From: a bacterium
GTDB lineage: Bacteria; Zhuqueibacterota; Zhuqueibacteria; Oleimicrobiales; Geothermoviventaceae
NCBI GenBank assembly: GCA_028275345.1
Contig: JAPWUV010000013.1
Span: forward strand, 1 to 64,000
Direction of reading: 5' to 3'
DNA: 64,000 nucleotides
This document shows positions 9,977-18,913 of the stretch, piece after piece (positions within the stretch are counted from its first letter, which is position 1; every line of letters begins with the position of its first letter). A model generated the notes under the pieces. It ran no database searches, was not told where the DNA came from, and worked only from the letters and a program-made list of their open reading frames with translations. A program made the translations under genes and the position numbers.

Positions 9977-10477
9977 GTGCGCTGTCCATTCTGCGGCAGT
10001 GAAGATACCAAGGTCCTCGACAGTCGGCCGCGGGAAGACGGCTACATCATCCGGCGGCGCCGGCAATGCAAGAAGTGCCTGAAGCGCTTCACAACCCTGG
10101 AGACCATGGAAGTGCTTCGCCTCTACGTGGTGAAGGCCGATGGGCGGCGTGAGCTCTTCAGCCGAGAGAAGCTCATGCGCGGGATCCAGCTGGCCTGCAC
10201 CAAGCGGCCGGTGTCGGTGGAGGACATCGAGAATATTGTCTCCCGGGTGGAGACGGCTTTGCGGGAAAGGGGGGAGCGGGAAGTTCCTTCGCGCGATATC
10301 GGTGAGATGGTGATGGCCCATCTCAAGGAACTGGATGAAGTGGCCTACGTCCGATTCGCCTCCGTCTACCGGAAGTTCCGGACCAAGGATGAGTTTCTGC
10401 GCGAGCTGGAGGAGCTGGAGCGGGCATCGAAGGCCGAGCAGGCTCCGACCGCAGCGGGGGAGGAAGTTCGAAGCTGA
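9977..10477 (+). CDS. nrdR: Transcriptional repressor NrdR
   Basis: A Zn-ribbon/ATP-cone repressor of ribonucleotide reductase genes. It is 166 aa. The N-terminal zinc ribbon has its four cysteines in MRCPFC and RQCKKCLKRF. The ATP-cone spans about residues 48-138 (VVKADGRRELFSREKLMRG). GTG at 9977 is chosen because the protein should begin at MRCPFC, with GGGAGG at 9964-9969 and seven-base spacing. It lies 41 bp after glyA and is followed by an intrinsic terminator. The C-terminus extends slightly beyond the ATP-cone (EELERASKAEQA), as in several phyla. Confidence 0.97.
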   Translation: MRCPFCGSEDTKVLDSRPREDGYIIRRRRQCKKCLKRFTTLETMEVLRLYVVKADGRRELFSREKLMRGIQLACTKRPVSVEDIENIVSRVETALRERGEREVPSRDIGEMVMAHLKELDEVAYVRFASVYRKFRTKDEFLRELEELERASKAEQAPTAAGEEVRS

Positions 10478-10518
10478 GTTCGGATTTGTAGCATCTCCCC
10501 GTAAGCCCGGTCGCTCTG

Positions 10519-10557
10519 GCAGGTGGTGGCGTGAAGGCGTCGGTCACCTGCTTTTTT
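10519..10557 (+). terminator. Rho-independent terminator after nrdR
   Basis: The stem GCAGGTG (10519-10525) pairs perfectly with CACCTGC (10545-10551) around a 19-nt loop and is followed by six T. It separates the rpiB-glyA-nrdR transcript from the rnf operon. Confidence 0.8.
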
Positions 10558-10607
10558 CATGTCCCAGGGAGCGAAGCTCAGGCAGGCCTTAGCGGAGGAA
10601 GTCAGGA

Positions 10608-11951
10608 ATGGAGCTACGCTTGTTTGCCCGGAGGTCGTTTCGGGGCGGGGTTCATCCTCCCGAGAACAAGTCGCTGACAGAGCACAAGCCGATCGAGATC
10701 CTCCCTCCGCCTGCGATGGTGGTGATCCCCGTTCAGCAGCACATCGGTGCGCCGGGGAAACCGATCGTCCAGGTGGGCGACACCGTGCGGGTGGGCGACC
10801 GACTGACGGAGCCGGGTGGGTACGTTTCGGTCCCCGTACATGCCTCGATTTCCGGCACGGTGAAGGCCATTGAGCCGCGGCCCCACCCTCTAGGAACTTC
10901 TGTCCTTTCGATCGTCATCGAGGGGGATGGCCAGGATCAATGGTCTCCCGAGGTCCAAGAGGATCCCAACTGGCAGCAGCTCACGGCGGAGGAGATTCGG
11001 GATCGGATCCAGATGGCCGGACTGGCAGGCATGGGGGGAGCTGCTTTCCCGACGCACGTGAAGCTGTCGCCTCCGCCCAACAAACCCATCGACACCTTCA
11101 TCTTGAACGGCGCCGAGTGCGAGCCCTACCTGACGGCGGACCATCGCCTCATGCTGGAGTATTCGGAAGAGATCGTCCGCGGCATGGCGATCATGCTGCG
11201 GATCTTGCGCCCGAAACGGGCTATCATTGCCATCGAGGACAACAAGATGGACGCCGTGCGGGTGATGCGCGAGGCTGCGGGGAAGGAAGGATTGAACTGT
11301 GAGGTCGTGGCCCTGCCGGTGAAATACCCCCAGGGGGCGGAAAAGCAGCTGATCAAAGCCCTCACCGGACGGGAAGTCCCCCGCGGTGGTCTCCCCATGG
11401 ATGTGGGCTGTTTGGTTCAGAATGTGGGCACAGCGAGGGCTGTCTACCACGCCGTCCAGAAGCGCAGGCCCGTGGTGGATCGGGTGGTGACGGTCACAGG
11501 ACGTGGCGTCGCCGAGCCGAAGAACGTGCTGGTCCGCATCGGGAGTAGCTTCGCGTACGTGCTGGAGCATTGCGGCGGCCTTCGGGACGGAGCCGCCCGC
11601 GTGCTCATGGGCGGTCCTATGATGGGCATCGCCCAGTTCACACTCGACGTGCCTGTTGTGAAGGGCACGTCCGGCATTGTAGTGCTGAGCCAGGAGGAAG
11701 TCCGCGAGCGACGGGAGGCCGCATGCATCCGTTGCGGCCGCTGCGTGGATGCCTGCCCCATGGGACTCATGCCTACGGCCATCTACCATCTCGTGAAGCA
11801 CAAGCGTTTCGATGAGGCGCAGGAATACGGCGTGCTCGACTGCATCGAATGCGGATCCTGTGCCTACGTGTGCCCCGCGGGGTTACCTCTGGTGCACGCC
11901 ATGAAGTTTGGCAAGCTGGAGGTCAGCAAGAGAATGCGGGCGGCCAGTTGA
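10608..11951 (+). CDS. rnfC: Rnf complex subunit RnfC
   Basis: A peripheral NADH/FMN and iron-sulfur subunit of the Rnf ferredoxin:NAD+ oxidoreductase, an ion pump. It is 447 aa. The Nqo1-like Rossmann region carries GLAGMGGAAFPTHVKLSP near residue 140 and LNGAECEPYLTADHRLML, the NAD/FMN-binding signature. Two [4Fe-4S] motifs follow: CIRCGRCVDACP at about residue 373 and CIECGSCAYVCP at about 412. GGAGGAA upstream supports ATG at 10608. It heads rnfCDGEA; no rnfB precedes it, where it sits in Bacteroides-type operons. Confidence 0.95.
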   Translation: MELRLFARRSFRGGVHPPENKSLTEHKPIEILPPPAMVVIPVQQHIGAPGKPIVQVGDTVRVGDRLTEPGGYVSVPVHASISGTVKAIEPRPHPLGTSVLSIVIEGDGQDQWSPEVQEDPNWQQLTAEEIRDRIQMAGLAGMGGAAFPTHVKLSPPPNKPIDTFILNGAECEPYLTADHRLMLEYSEEIVRGMAIMLRILRPKRAIIAIEDNKMDAVRVMREAAGKEGLNCEVVALPVKYPQGAEKQLIKALTGREVPRGGLPMDVGCLVQNVGTARAVYHAVQKRRPVVDRVVTVTGRGVAEPKNVLVRIGSSFAYVLEHCGGLRDGAARVLMGGPMMGIAQFTLDVPVVKGTSGIVVLSQEEVRERREAACIRCGRCVDACPMGLMPTAIYHLVKHKRFDEAQEYGVLDCIECGSCAYVCPAGLPLVHAMKFGKLEVSKRMRAAS

Positions 11952-12059
11952 TCCCACTTCTCGACTGTACGGAGAGGAATGAGTCCGCGTAGTGACGGAA
12001 GCGCGAAACTTCCCTTTCGAGCGGAGAATGGCAGCGGAAAACGCCGAGGACGGAGAGAG

Positions 12060-13106
12060 ATGGAAGACAAGCTGTGGAAGGTCTCTACATCCCCGCACTT
12101 GAGCGACAGGGAATCCATCCCGCGGATCATGTGGTTGGTGGCCGCTTCGTTGGCTCCGGCCGGAATTGGGGCGGTGTACTTCTTCGGCGCCCGTGCCGCC
12201 TGGACGATCTTCCTGGCGGTGGCCTCGGCCATTGCCACGGAGGCCGCCATTCAGAAGCTGCGGGGTAAGCCCATTACCGTGCACGACGGAAGCGCCTTTG
12301 TGACCGGACTCCTCTTGGCCTACAATCTCCCGGCCGAGGTGCCGTTTTGGATCCCCATCATCGGATCGGCTTTCGCCATTGCGCTGGGGAAGCAGATCTT
12401 CGGAGGGCTTGGCTACAACCCGATGAACCCGGCTCTCCTGGGGCGGGCCTTCCTATTGGCCTCGTGGCCGACGCACATGACCATCTTCCGCACGCCCCCC
12501 CGGGGAGGCACCATTTCCGGCATCGACGTGGAGACGGGAGCCACGCCCCTGAACCTCCTCAAGCAGGCTCAGGACGTCTTGCATCAGGCGAAGGTGGCGC
12601 CTGGGGAGGTGCCAGCCCAGAAGATCTCGGAAGCGATGATGCACATCAGCAAGCTCTACGAGAGCTACGGGAATCTCTTCTGGGGGAAGGTGGGCGGCTG
12701 CCTGGGGGAAACCTCGGTCTTTCTGCTCTTGATCGGCGCTGCTTTTCTGCTGTACAAGAGATACATTGATCTGAGAATCCCCGTTGGCTACATCGGATCG
12801 GTAGCCCTGTTGACGTGGGCCTTTGGTGGGAGCGAAGGTCTGTTCACGGGGAATCCTCTGTTTCACGTTTTGGCGGGTGGGCTCGTTTTGGGTGCGTTTT
12901 TCATGGCTACGGACATGGTGACCTCGCCCATTACGCCGCGAGGCAAGTGGATTTTCGGAATTGGGTGCGGGGTCATCACGGTCATCATCCGGCTGATCGG
13001 CGGATATCCGGAAGGCGTGAGCTACTCCATTTTGTTGATGAACCTCACCGTGCCCCTCTTGGATCGTTACACCAAACCGGCAATCTTTGGAGCGAGAAAG
13101 CGATGA
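12060..13106 (+). CDS. rnfD: Rnf complex subunit RnfD
   Basis: An integral membrane subunit with covalently attached FMN. It is 348 aa with about nine to ten hydrophobic helices. NPMNPALLGRAF near residue 120 is family-typical, and the flavinylation motif TGAT (in DVETGATPLN, about residues 158-161) is present. FFMATDMVTSPITPRGK in the C-terminal half is also conserved. The ATG at 12060 follows a GGACGGAGAGAG stretch; an in-frame ATG 81 bp earlier would add an unlikely basic leader. It overlaps rnfG by ATGA. Confidence 0.95.
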   Translation: MEDKLWKVSTSPHLSDRESIPRIMWLVAASLAPAGIGAVYFFGARAAWTIFLAVASAIATEAAIQKLRGKPITVHDGSAFVTGLLLAYNLPAEVPFWIPIIGSAFAIALGKQIFGGLGYNPMNPALLGRAFLLASWPTHMTIFRTPPRGGTISGIDVETGATPLNLLKQAQDVLHQAKVAPGEVPAQKISEAMMHISKLYESYGNLFWGKVGGCLGETSVFLLLIGAAFLLYKRYIDLRIPVGYIGSVALLTWAFGGSEGLFTGNPLFHVLAGGLVLGAFFMATDMVTSPITPRGKWIFGIGCGVITVIIRLIGGYPEGVSYSILLMNLTVPLLDRYTKPAIFGARKR

Positions 13107-13702
13107 AAGACGTGCTGCGCATGGCCTGGATCCTGGGTGTGGTGACCGTGTTGGCGGCGGCCGTATTGGGGGCGGTGAATCACGTCGCCAAGCCGCGCAT
13201 CGAGGAGCAGCGGCGTCTGGCCCTCGAGCAGGCCCTCCTGAGCGCGCTGCCGAAGGCTGATCCCCGCGCGATCGTCCCAGTGTACGAGGGCGACGAGATC
13301 GTGTACTACAAGGGCTACGCCCAGCCGGATACCACCGGCCTGGTGGGCTACGCCTTTGTGGCGCGCGGAGCCGGCTATTCGAGCGAGATCGAGACCCTTG
13401 TGGGGGTCGACACCACGGGCCAGATCATCGGACTGAAGATCCTGCGCGAGGTGGAGACGCCAGGACTCGGGACCAAGATCGAGGAAGTCCGGTACGGAGA
13501 AAAGGACCCCTGGTTCCAGCGGCAGTTCATCGGAAAACGGGCCCGTCAGCTGGCTGTGGACAAGGACGGGGGGGAGATCGTGAGCGTGACGGGAGCCACC
13601 ATTAGCTCCCGAGCCGTCACCAACTCCATCCGCAAAGGGCTCGAAGAACTGGAGAAGCGCCTGGGTGGTTTTTCGAAGACAGCTCAGCAGGTCTCCGACT
13701 GA
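13103..13702 (+). CDS. rnfG: Rnf complex subunit RnfG
   Basis: A membrane-anchored, periplasm-facing FMN protein of Rnf. It is 199 aa with a single N-terminal membrane helix (residues 7-27). The FMN-binding domain includes the covalent FMN motif SVTGATIS near residue 165 (Thr as attachment site). GYSSEIETLVGVD and ETPGLGTKI are typical of RnfG/NqrC. Its ATG overlaps the rnfD stop, so the pair is translationally coupled. Confidence 0.95.
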   Translation: MKDVLRMAWILGVVTVLAAAVLGAVNHVAKPRIEEQRRLALEQALLSALPKADPRAIVPVYEGDEIVYYKGYAQPDTTGLVGYAFVARGAGYSSEIETLVGVDTTGQIIGLKILREVETPGLGTKIEEVRYGEKDPWFQRQFIGKRARQLAVDKDGGEIVSVTGATISSRAVTNSIRKGLEELEKRLGGFSKTAQQVSD

Positions 13703-13762
13703 CAAGGCCTGAGCCCCGAGCAAGGCCAACGAACCAAAGGTGAGCCAGTGGAAGGTGATCCC

Positions 13763-14359
13763 ATGAGCGTGGGAAAGGAGTTCACGAAAGGTCTCTATGC
13801 CGAGAATCCGGTGTTCAAGCAGGCACTGGGGTTGTGCCCGACCCTGGCCGTGTCGAATTCGGTGCGTAACGCGGTCGGCATGGGTTTGGCCATGACCTTC
13901 GTGCTGGTGCTGTCCAACATCATCGTGTCTTTGATTCGGCGATTCGTGCCGCGCAAGATCCGCATCCCCATCTACATTGTGGTCATCGCCACCTTCGTCA
14001 CCATTGTGGATCTGGTCATGGCCGGCTTCGCTCCCGATCTGCACAAAGCCCTCGGGATCTTCGTGCCCCTGATCGTGGTGAACTGCATCATCCTCGGGCG
14101 GGCCGAAGCTTTCGCCGGCCGCAATTCCGTCTTCCGTTCCCTTCTCGACGGCCTGGGGATGGGCTTCGGGTTCAGTCTGGCCTTGTTTGTGCTCGCGTTC
14201 ATCCGCGAGATCCTGGGCGATGGGCGCCTCTACGGATTCCCACTCCTGGGGCCGGGTTTTGAGCCCATGTTGATCATGATCCTGCCCCCGGGAGCCTTCC
14301 TCACCATTGGGCTCTTGATGGGACTGATGAACTGGCTGGACAAACGTCGCTGCTCGTGA
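13763..14359 (+). CDS. rnfE: Rnf complex subunit RnfE
   Basis: An integral membrane subunit of the RnfE/NqrD family. It is 198 aa with six predicted helices. ENPVFKQALGLCPTLAVS at the N-terminus contains the conserved half-helix cysteine that ligates the membrane [2Fe-2S] cluster with RnfA. VNCIILGRAEAFA near residue 110 is the second conserved site. ATG at 13763 is preferred over GTG at 13748 because GGAAGGTG lies just upstream. It is 60 bp after rnfG. Confidence 0.95.
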   Translation: MSVGKEFTKGLYAENPVFKQALGLCPTLAVSNSVRNAVGMGLAMTFVLVLSNIIVSLIRRFVPRKIRIPIYIVVIATFVTIVDLVMAGFAPDLHKALGIFVPLIVVNCIILGRAEAFAGRNSVFRSLLDGLGMGFGFSLALFVLAFIREILGDGRLYGFPLLGPGFEPMLIMILPPGAFLTIGLLMGLMNWLDKRRCS

Positions 14360-14407
14360 CCCGCGCCACTCGGGGCCACGTGGATCTGCCACTGAGAGGG
14401 TGAAAGC

Positions 14408-15040
14408 ATGGAACTGAAGACGTTGCTCATCATCTCCGTCAGCGCGATCTTCATCAACAACTTCATCTTCAGTCGCTTCTTGGGGCTTTGTCCGTACATC
14501 GGTGTCTCCAAAGCCTTGGACTCCGCCGTGGGAATGGGGATGGCCGTGATCTTTGTGATGACCTTGGCCTCCTCGGTAGCGTGGGTGGTGGATCACTTTC
14601 TGCTCGAACCGACTACTTCCAACCTATTCTACCACCTGCTGCGCCTCAAGACGCCGCCGGACCTGGTTTTCCTCAAGACAATCGCTTTCATCTTGGTGAT
14701 CGCCTCGCTGGTGCAGTTCGTGGAGATGGTGATCCAGAAGACGAGCCCGGCTCTCTACAAGGCGCTGGGGATCTACCTGCCGTTGATCACCACGAACTGC
14801 GCCATCCTCGGCGTGACGCTACTGAATCTCGACATGGGGCTCAATTTCATCGGCAGCGTGGTGCAGGGATTCACCTCGGGCCTGGGGTTCACGCTGGCCC
14901 TGGTCCTGATGGCCAGCATCCGGGAGCGTCTTGAGCTGGCGGACGTGCCCCGCCCAATGCGGGGTATCCCGATTGCCTTCATCATGGCCGGGCTCATGGC
15001 CATCGCTTTCCTCGGCTTCTCGGGTCTGAAGATTCGTTGA
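14408..15040 (+). CDS. rnfA: Rnf complex subunit RnfA
   Basis: An integral membrane partner of RnfE, homologous to NqrE. It is 210 aa with six helices. [18 protein letters not shown] near residue 17 and [16 protein letters not shown] near residue 128 carry the conserved cysteines. The gene lies 48 bp after rnfE behind a GAGAGGGTGAAAGC leader. It is the last rnf gene: the next gene is tatC, where Clostridium-type operons have rnfB. Confidence 0.95.
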   Translation: MELKTLLIISVSAIFINNFIFSRFLGLCPYIGVSKALDSAVGMGMAVIFVMTLASSVAWVVDHFLLEPTTSNLFYHLLRLKTPPDLVFLKTIAFILVIASLVQFVEMVIQKTSPALYKALGIYLPLITTNCAILGVTLLNLDMGLNFIGSVVQGFTSGLGFTLALVLMASIRERLELADVPRPMRGIPIAFIMAGLMAIAFLGFSGLKIR

Positions 15041-15116
15041 GGCGGCCCGTGGCGGCAAATCTCCCCGCCACGCAGACGCCTTGCCGCGTTGGAATGATGG
15101 AGGGTATGGAAGTCGA

Positions 15117-15941
15117 ATGACGGCTCGCAAGCGGGAAGAGCGGAACGATGAAAAGCGCATGCCGTTCCTCGACCACCTCGAGGAGCTCAGGTGGCGGCTG
15201 ATCAAATGCATCGCCGCCGTCATGATCCTCACCGTTGTCTCCTATTTGTTCTCCGGGCAACTGCTTTCCTTCCTCACCCGGCCCTTCCCTGCAGGGCGTA
15301 AGCTCATCTTCTTGTCCCCGGCCGAGGGATTCATCATCCGTGTGAAGATCTCCCTGTTCGGAGGGATCATCTTCGGATTGCCGGTGATCTTCTATCAGAT
15401 GTGGCAGTTCATCGCCCCTGGGCTGCTTCCCCACGAGAAGAAATACGTGCCCCACATCATTCTGATCTCGAGCTTCAATTTCGCGGTGGGCGCTCTTTTC
15501 GCCTATTTCGTGATCGTCCCCATTGGCCTCAACTTCCTTCTGAGCTTCGAGACCCCCGACATAGAAGCTACCATCCGGATCCGAGATTACCTCGGCTTCG
15601 TCACGAACATGATGCTGGCTTTCGGAGTGGTCTTTGAGCTGCCGGTGCTCTCGTTTCTCTTGGCGCGCATCGGCATCATCACACCCGAGTTCATGGCCCG
15701 TTATCGGCGCTACGCCATTGTATTGATCTTCGTCGTTGCCGCCATCCTAACCCCGCCGGACGTCTTCAGCCAGATCCTGCTGGCTCTGCCTCTACTTGTG
15801 CTGTACGAGGTGAGCATAGTAGTGGCCCGCGTCGCCCGCCGACGTCGAACGAAAGCGGCTACCTCGGAAGCTCCGCAGGAGCCAGAACCCTCACCTAGTC
15901 ACATCGAAGAAGCTGCTCCGGAACCCGGTGCGCAGGACTGA
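15117..15941 (+). CDS. tatC: Sec-independent protein translocase TatC
   Basis: The membrane receptor of the twin-arginine translocase, which binds Tat signal peptides with TatA/B. It is 274 aa with six helices. The N-terminal FLDHLEELRWRLIK motif and FLSPAEGFIIRVK near residue 63 are diagnostic; IFYQMWQFIAPGLLPHEK follows. ATG 15117 is chosen for the family-typical N-terminus, with GGAGGG at 15099-15104. The charged, proline-rich C-terminal tail (about residues 240-274) is extra. No tatA is adjacent. Confidence 0.96.
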   Translation: MTARKREERNDEKRMPFLDHLEELRWRLIKCIAAVMILTVVSYLFSGQLLSFLTRPFPAGRKLIFLSPAEGFIIRVKISLFGGIIFGLPVIFYQMWQFIAPGLLPHEKKYVPHIILISSFNFAVGALFAYFVIVPIGLNFLLSFETPDIEATIRIRDYLGFVTNMMLAFGVVFELPVLSFLLARIGIITPEFMARYRRYAIVLIFVVAAILTPPDVFSQILLALPLLVLYEVSIVVARVARRRRTKAATSEAPQEPEPSPSHIEEAAPEPGAQD

Positions 15942-16058
15942 TGTTCAAGTGTCTCGACCTGCCTCAAGTCGCGGGAAGGCCCTCCGAGGGCCGGGGCGGA
16001 GGTCCTGCCGGTTAGCCGAGGCCGGCTTCAGCTCCGAGCTTTCAGGAGTAATTCGAGG

Positions 16059-17156
16059 ATGGAAAGAACTCGTTCGCGAGTGTTTCCCGCCACCAGCGTG
16101 CCGGATGAGTACCTGGCGCTTTCGGACGAGGAGGCGCGCCGGCGCATCTTGGCGGTGAAAAGGGAGCTTGGCAGAGATCTCGTGATCCTCGGCCATCACT
16201 ACCAGCGGCCGGAGATTGTCGCGCTCTCGGACTACCGGGGCGATTCCTTCGGTCTCTCCAAACTGGCCGCCAATGCCGAGGCTCGCTACATCGTCTTCTG
16301 CGGCGTCCACTTCATGGCCGAGAGCGCCAGCATTCTTTGCCGGGAAGACCAGGTGGTGGTCCATCCCAATCTGGAAGCTGGCTGCCCGTTGGCCGACTCC
16401 GCCCCCGCGGATCTGGTGGAGCCCGCTTGGGAGGTTCTCAACCGCGTGCTGGGCGAGGGACGCCTCATGCCGGTCACGTACATGAATTCCTACGCGGAAC
16501 TGAAGGCCTTCGTCGGCCGGAACGGCGGTGCGGTGTGCACTTCCTCCAACGCTCATCGCGCCTTCCAGTGGGCGCTTGAACAGAGGGAGAGGCTGTTCTT
16601 CTTCCCGGATCAGTACCTTGGCCGCAATGCCCTGAAACGTCTCGGGCGCTCGGGTCTCCGCGCCGTGGTGTGGAATTCGGAGCTGTTCGATGGCGGTCTG
16701 TCTCGTGAGGAGATCGAGTCGGCTGACGTCTTCCTCTGGGATGGGTATTGCCACGTGCACCGGTGGTTCCTGCCGGAGCATGTGGACCGGGTGCGAGAGC
16801 TGGATCCCCAGGCGATTGTGATCGTGCATCCGGAGTGCCGGGAGGAGGTCGTCGCCAAAGCCGACCATGCCGGATCAACGGAGTTCATGGCGCGCTTTGT
16901 GGCTTCTGCGCCCGATGGCGCCCACATCGCCATTGGCACGGAAATCAACATGGTCCGACGCCTGGCAATGGAGTTCCCCACGAAGCGCATCTATCCGCTG
17001 GCCCGGAGCATGTGCCCGAATATGTTCAAAATCACGCTCCAGAGTTTGGCCTGGACTCTGGAGAATCTCGGCCAGGTCAACGTCGTCAGGGTTGAGGAAC
17101 CCGTCCGGTCTCAAGCCCGGTTGGCCCTCGACCGGATGCTGCAGCTGGAGGGGTAG
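16059..17156 (+). CDS. nadA: Quinolinate synthase A
   Basis: Condenses iminoaspartate with DHAP to quinolinate in NAD synthesis, using an oxygen-sensitive [4Fe-4S] cluster. It is 365 aa. GHHYQRPEIVALSDYRGDS near residue 46 is the first substrate site. The three cluster cysteines are most likely those in FCGVHFMAES (about residue 87), the C-terminal MCPNMFKIT segment (about 318), and one between them, for which EAGCPLAD (about 109) or the central VHPECREEV (about 259) are the candidates. Neither nadB nor nadC is nearby, so it may be transcribed alone or with dcd. Confidence 0.95.
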   Translation: MERTRSRVFPATSVPDEYLALSDEEARRRILAVKRELGRDLVILGHHYQRPEIVALSDYRGDSFGLSKLAANAEARYIVFCGVHFMAESASILCREDQVVVHPNLEAGCPLADSAPADLVEPAWEVLNRVLGEGRLMPVTYMNSYAELKAFVGRNGGAVCTSSNAHRAFQWALEQRERLFFFPDQYLGRNALKRLGRSGLRAVVWNSELFDGGLSREEIESADVFLWDGYCHVHRWFLPEHVDRVRELDPQAIVIVHPECREEVVAKADHAGSTEFMARFVASAPDGAHIAIGTEINMVRRLAMEFPTKRIYPLARSMCPNMFKITLQSLAWTLENLGQVNVVRVEEPVRSQARLALDRMLQLEG

Positions 17157-17243
17157 GAGAGTAGGGGCGCCTCGTTTGGGACCGCTTGGCGTCTTACCCT
17201 TGCCAAGGATTCAGACTCGCAGGACTCGGAAGGAGGGAAGTGG

Positions 17244-17798
17244 ATGTCCATCAAGCCTGACCGCTGGATTCGGAAGATGGCGCTCGAGTACGGGATGATC
17301 GAGCCGTTTGTGGAGGAGCAGGTGAGCGAGGGGGTAGTCTCCTACGGCCTTTCCTCGTACGGCTACGATGTGCGCATCGCGGATGAGTTCAAGATCTTCA
17401 CCAATCTGAATTCCACCGTCGTGGATCCGAAGGATTTCGACCCCCGCAGCTTGGTGGACTTCAAGGGGAAGGTGTGCATCATTCCGCCGAATTCCTTCGC
17501 CCTTGGCCGCACGGTCGAGTATTTTCGTATCCCGCGCAATGTGATGACCATCTGCGTGGGGAAGTCCACCTACGCGCGGTGCGGCATCATCACGAACGTC
17601 ACGCCCCTGGAGCCCGGCTGGGAGGGTCACGTGACCCTGGAGATTTCCAATACGACTCCACTGCCGGCCAAGATCTACGCCTTCGAGGGAATTGCGCAGA
17701 TCCTATTCTTCGAAAGCGATGAAGAATGCGAGCGCTCCTATGCCGACAAACGGGGGAAGTATCAGTACCAGAAGGGGGTGACCTTGCCCCGGATTTGA
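17244..17798 (+). CDS. dcd: dCTP deaminase
   Basis: Deaminates dCTP to dUTP (or dUMP in bifunctional forms) for dTMP synthesis. It is 184 aa, a trimeric dUTPase-like fold. [15 protein letters not shown] near residue 33, [20 protein letters not shown] near residue 108 with the catalytic glutamate of the LEPGWEGH segment, and [15 protein letters not shown] near residue 143 are intact. The start has GGAAGGAGGG upstream (17227-17237). It has no sign of the C-terminal extension seen in some Dcd-Dut enzymes. Confidence 0.95.
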   Translation: MSIKPDRWIRKMALEYGMIEPFVEEQVSEGVVSYGLSSYGYDVRIADEFKIFTNLNSTVVDPKDFDPRSLVDFKGKVCIIPPNSFALGRTVEYFRIPRNVMTICVGKSTYARCGIITNVTPLEPGWEGHVTLEISNTTPLPAKIYAFEGIAQILFFESDEECERSYADKRGKYQYQKGVTLPRI

Positions 17799-17929
17799 CG
17801 TCGGCAGCTACCCCCATTGCGAAAGGATCCGCACAAGAGGATCTCCCATTTGGGTGGCGCGAGAAGGCATGGGGCCGAGGTCTTGCAATACGGAGGTTTT
17901 CATCGAAATAGCGCAGGGGATGTGCGCGC

Positions 17930-18787
17930 ATGCAGCCTAGTTCTCGGGATAAAGCCCGCGTGGATCTGCACCTTCATTCCAGCGCCTCCGATGGGGTCTA
18001 CCGGCCGGGAGAGCTGGTGCGCCGGGCCGCCACGGCGAGGTTGGCAGCCATCGCCCTCACGGATCACGATGAGGTGGCGGGCATTGAGGAGGCCGTTCGC
18101 GTAGGCCGGGAGGAGGGCGTAGCAGTGGTCCCCGGCATCGAAATCAGTTGCGAAGGGGGTGAGCTCGATGTCCACATGCTTGGCCTGTTCCTGGATCCGG
18201 ACGATCCAGAAGTGAGAAGCTACGTCAGTTGGTATCATGAGGAGCGGCTGGGGCGGGGCCGGAAGATGGTCCAGCGCCTTGCCGAGCTCGGGATCGAGCT
18301 GGATTTCGACGAGCTGTCGCGGCGGGTTGGTCCGGGCGCCTTCGGACGCCCCCACATTGCCGATGCCCTCCTGGAGCGCGGTTACGTGGCTTCCATCCAG
18401 GAAGCCTTTGATCTCTACCTGGGCGATGGAAAGCCTGCGTACGTGCCGAAGCGCAAGCTCACCCCCACGGAAGCCGTGAGGTTGATCCATCGGGCGGGCG
18501 GCTTGGCTATCCTCGCTCACCCGGGGGATGGGATGACCGAGGAGAACGTCCGTGCGCTGATCGGCTTGGGCATCGACGGGCTGGAGGTCGTCCACCCTCG
18601 CCACTCTCCCGAAATTACCGAGTGGATCCGGACTCTGGCGCGGGAGTACGGCCTGCTCGAGTCCGGAGGCTCCGATTTCCACGGCCGGGGCGATGAGGCG
18701 CTGTTCGGCTCTCTCGACGTATTCTGGCCGACGTATGAAGAGCTCCTGAGGGCCTGGCAGAACTCGGGCAGTCAATCCCGGAGGTAG
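17930..18787 (+). CDS. PHP-domain phosphoesterase (RNase AM/TrpH-like)
   Basis: A metal-dependent phosphoesterase of the PHP superfamily, 285 aa. All metal motifs are visible: DLHLHSSASDG near residue 12, ALTDHDEVAG near 43, GIEISCEGGELDVHMLG near 70, HPGD near 197 and GSDFHG near 248. This pattern matches the YciV/TrpH group, which hydrolyses 3',5'-nucleoside bisphosphates or trims RNA 5' ends. I infer that activity from the family; the substrate is not determined. There is no operon partner: gaps of 131 bp precede and 126 bp follow it. Confidence 0.85.
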   Translation: MQPSSRDKARVDLHLHSSASDGVYRPGELVRRAATARLAAIALTDHDEVAGIEEAVRVGREEGVAVVPGIEISCEGGELDVHMLGLFLDPDDPEVRSYVSWYHEERLGRGRKMVQRLAELGIELDFDELSRRVGPGAFGRPHIADALLERGYVASIQEAFDLYLGDGKPAYVPKRKLTPTEAVRLIHRAGGLAILAHPGDGMTEENVRALIGLGIDGLEVVHPRHSPEITEWIRTLAREYGLLESGGSDFHGRGDEALFGSLDVFWPTYEELLRAWQNSGSQSRR

Positions 18788-18913
18788 CCTGCGCGGTGCA
18801 GGAGCGGCGGAGCGGGCTTGCGAAACCGAAGAACAAGTCAACGCTCACGCGCTTCGCTTGCTGACCGGAGCGTTTGAGCTTGCCTTTTCCCTGTAGATGC
18901 ACGGGACGATTGG

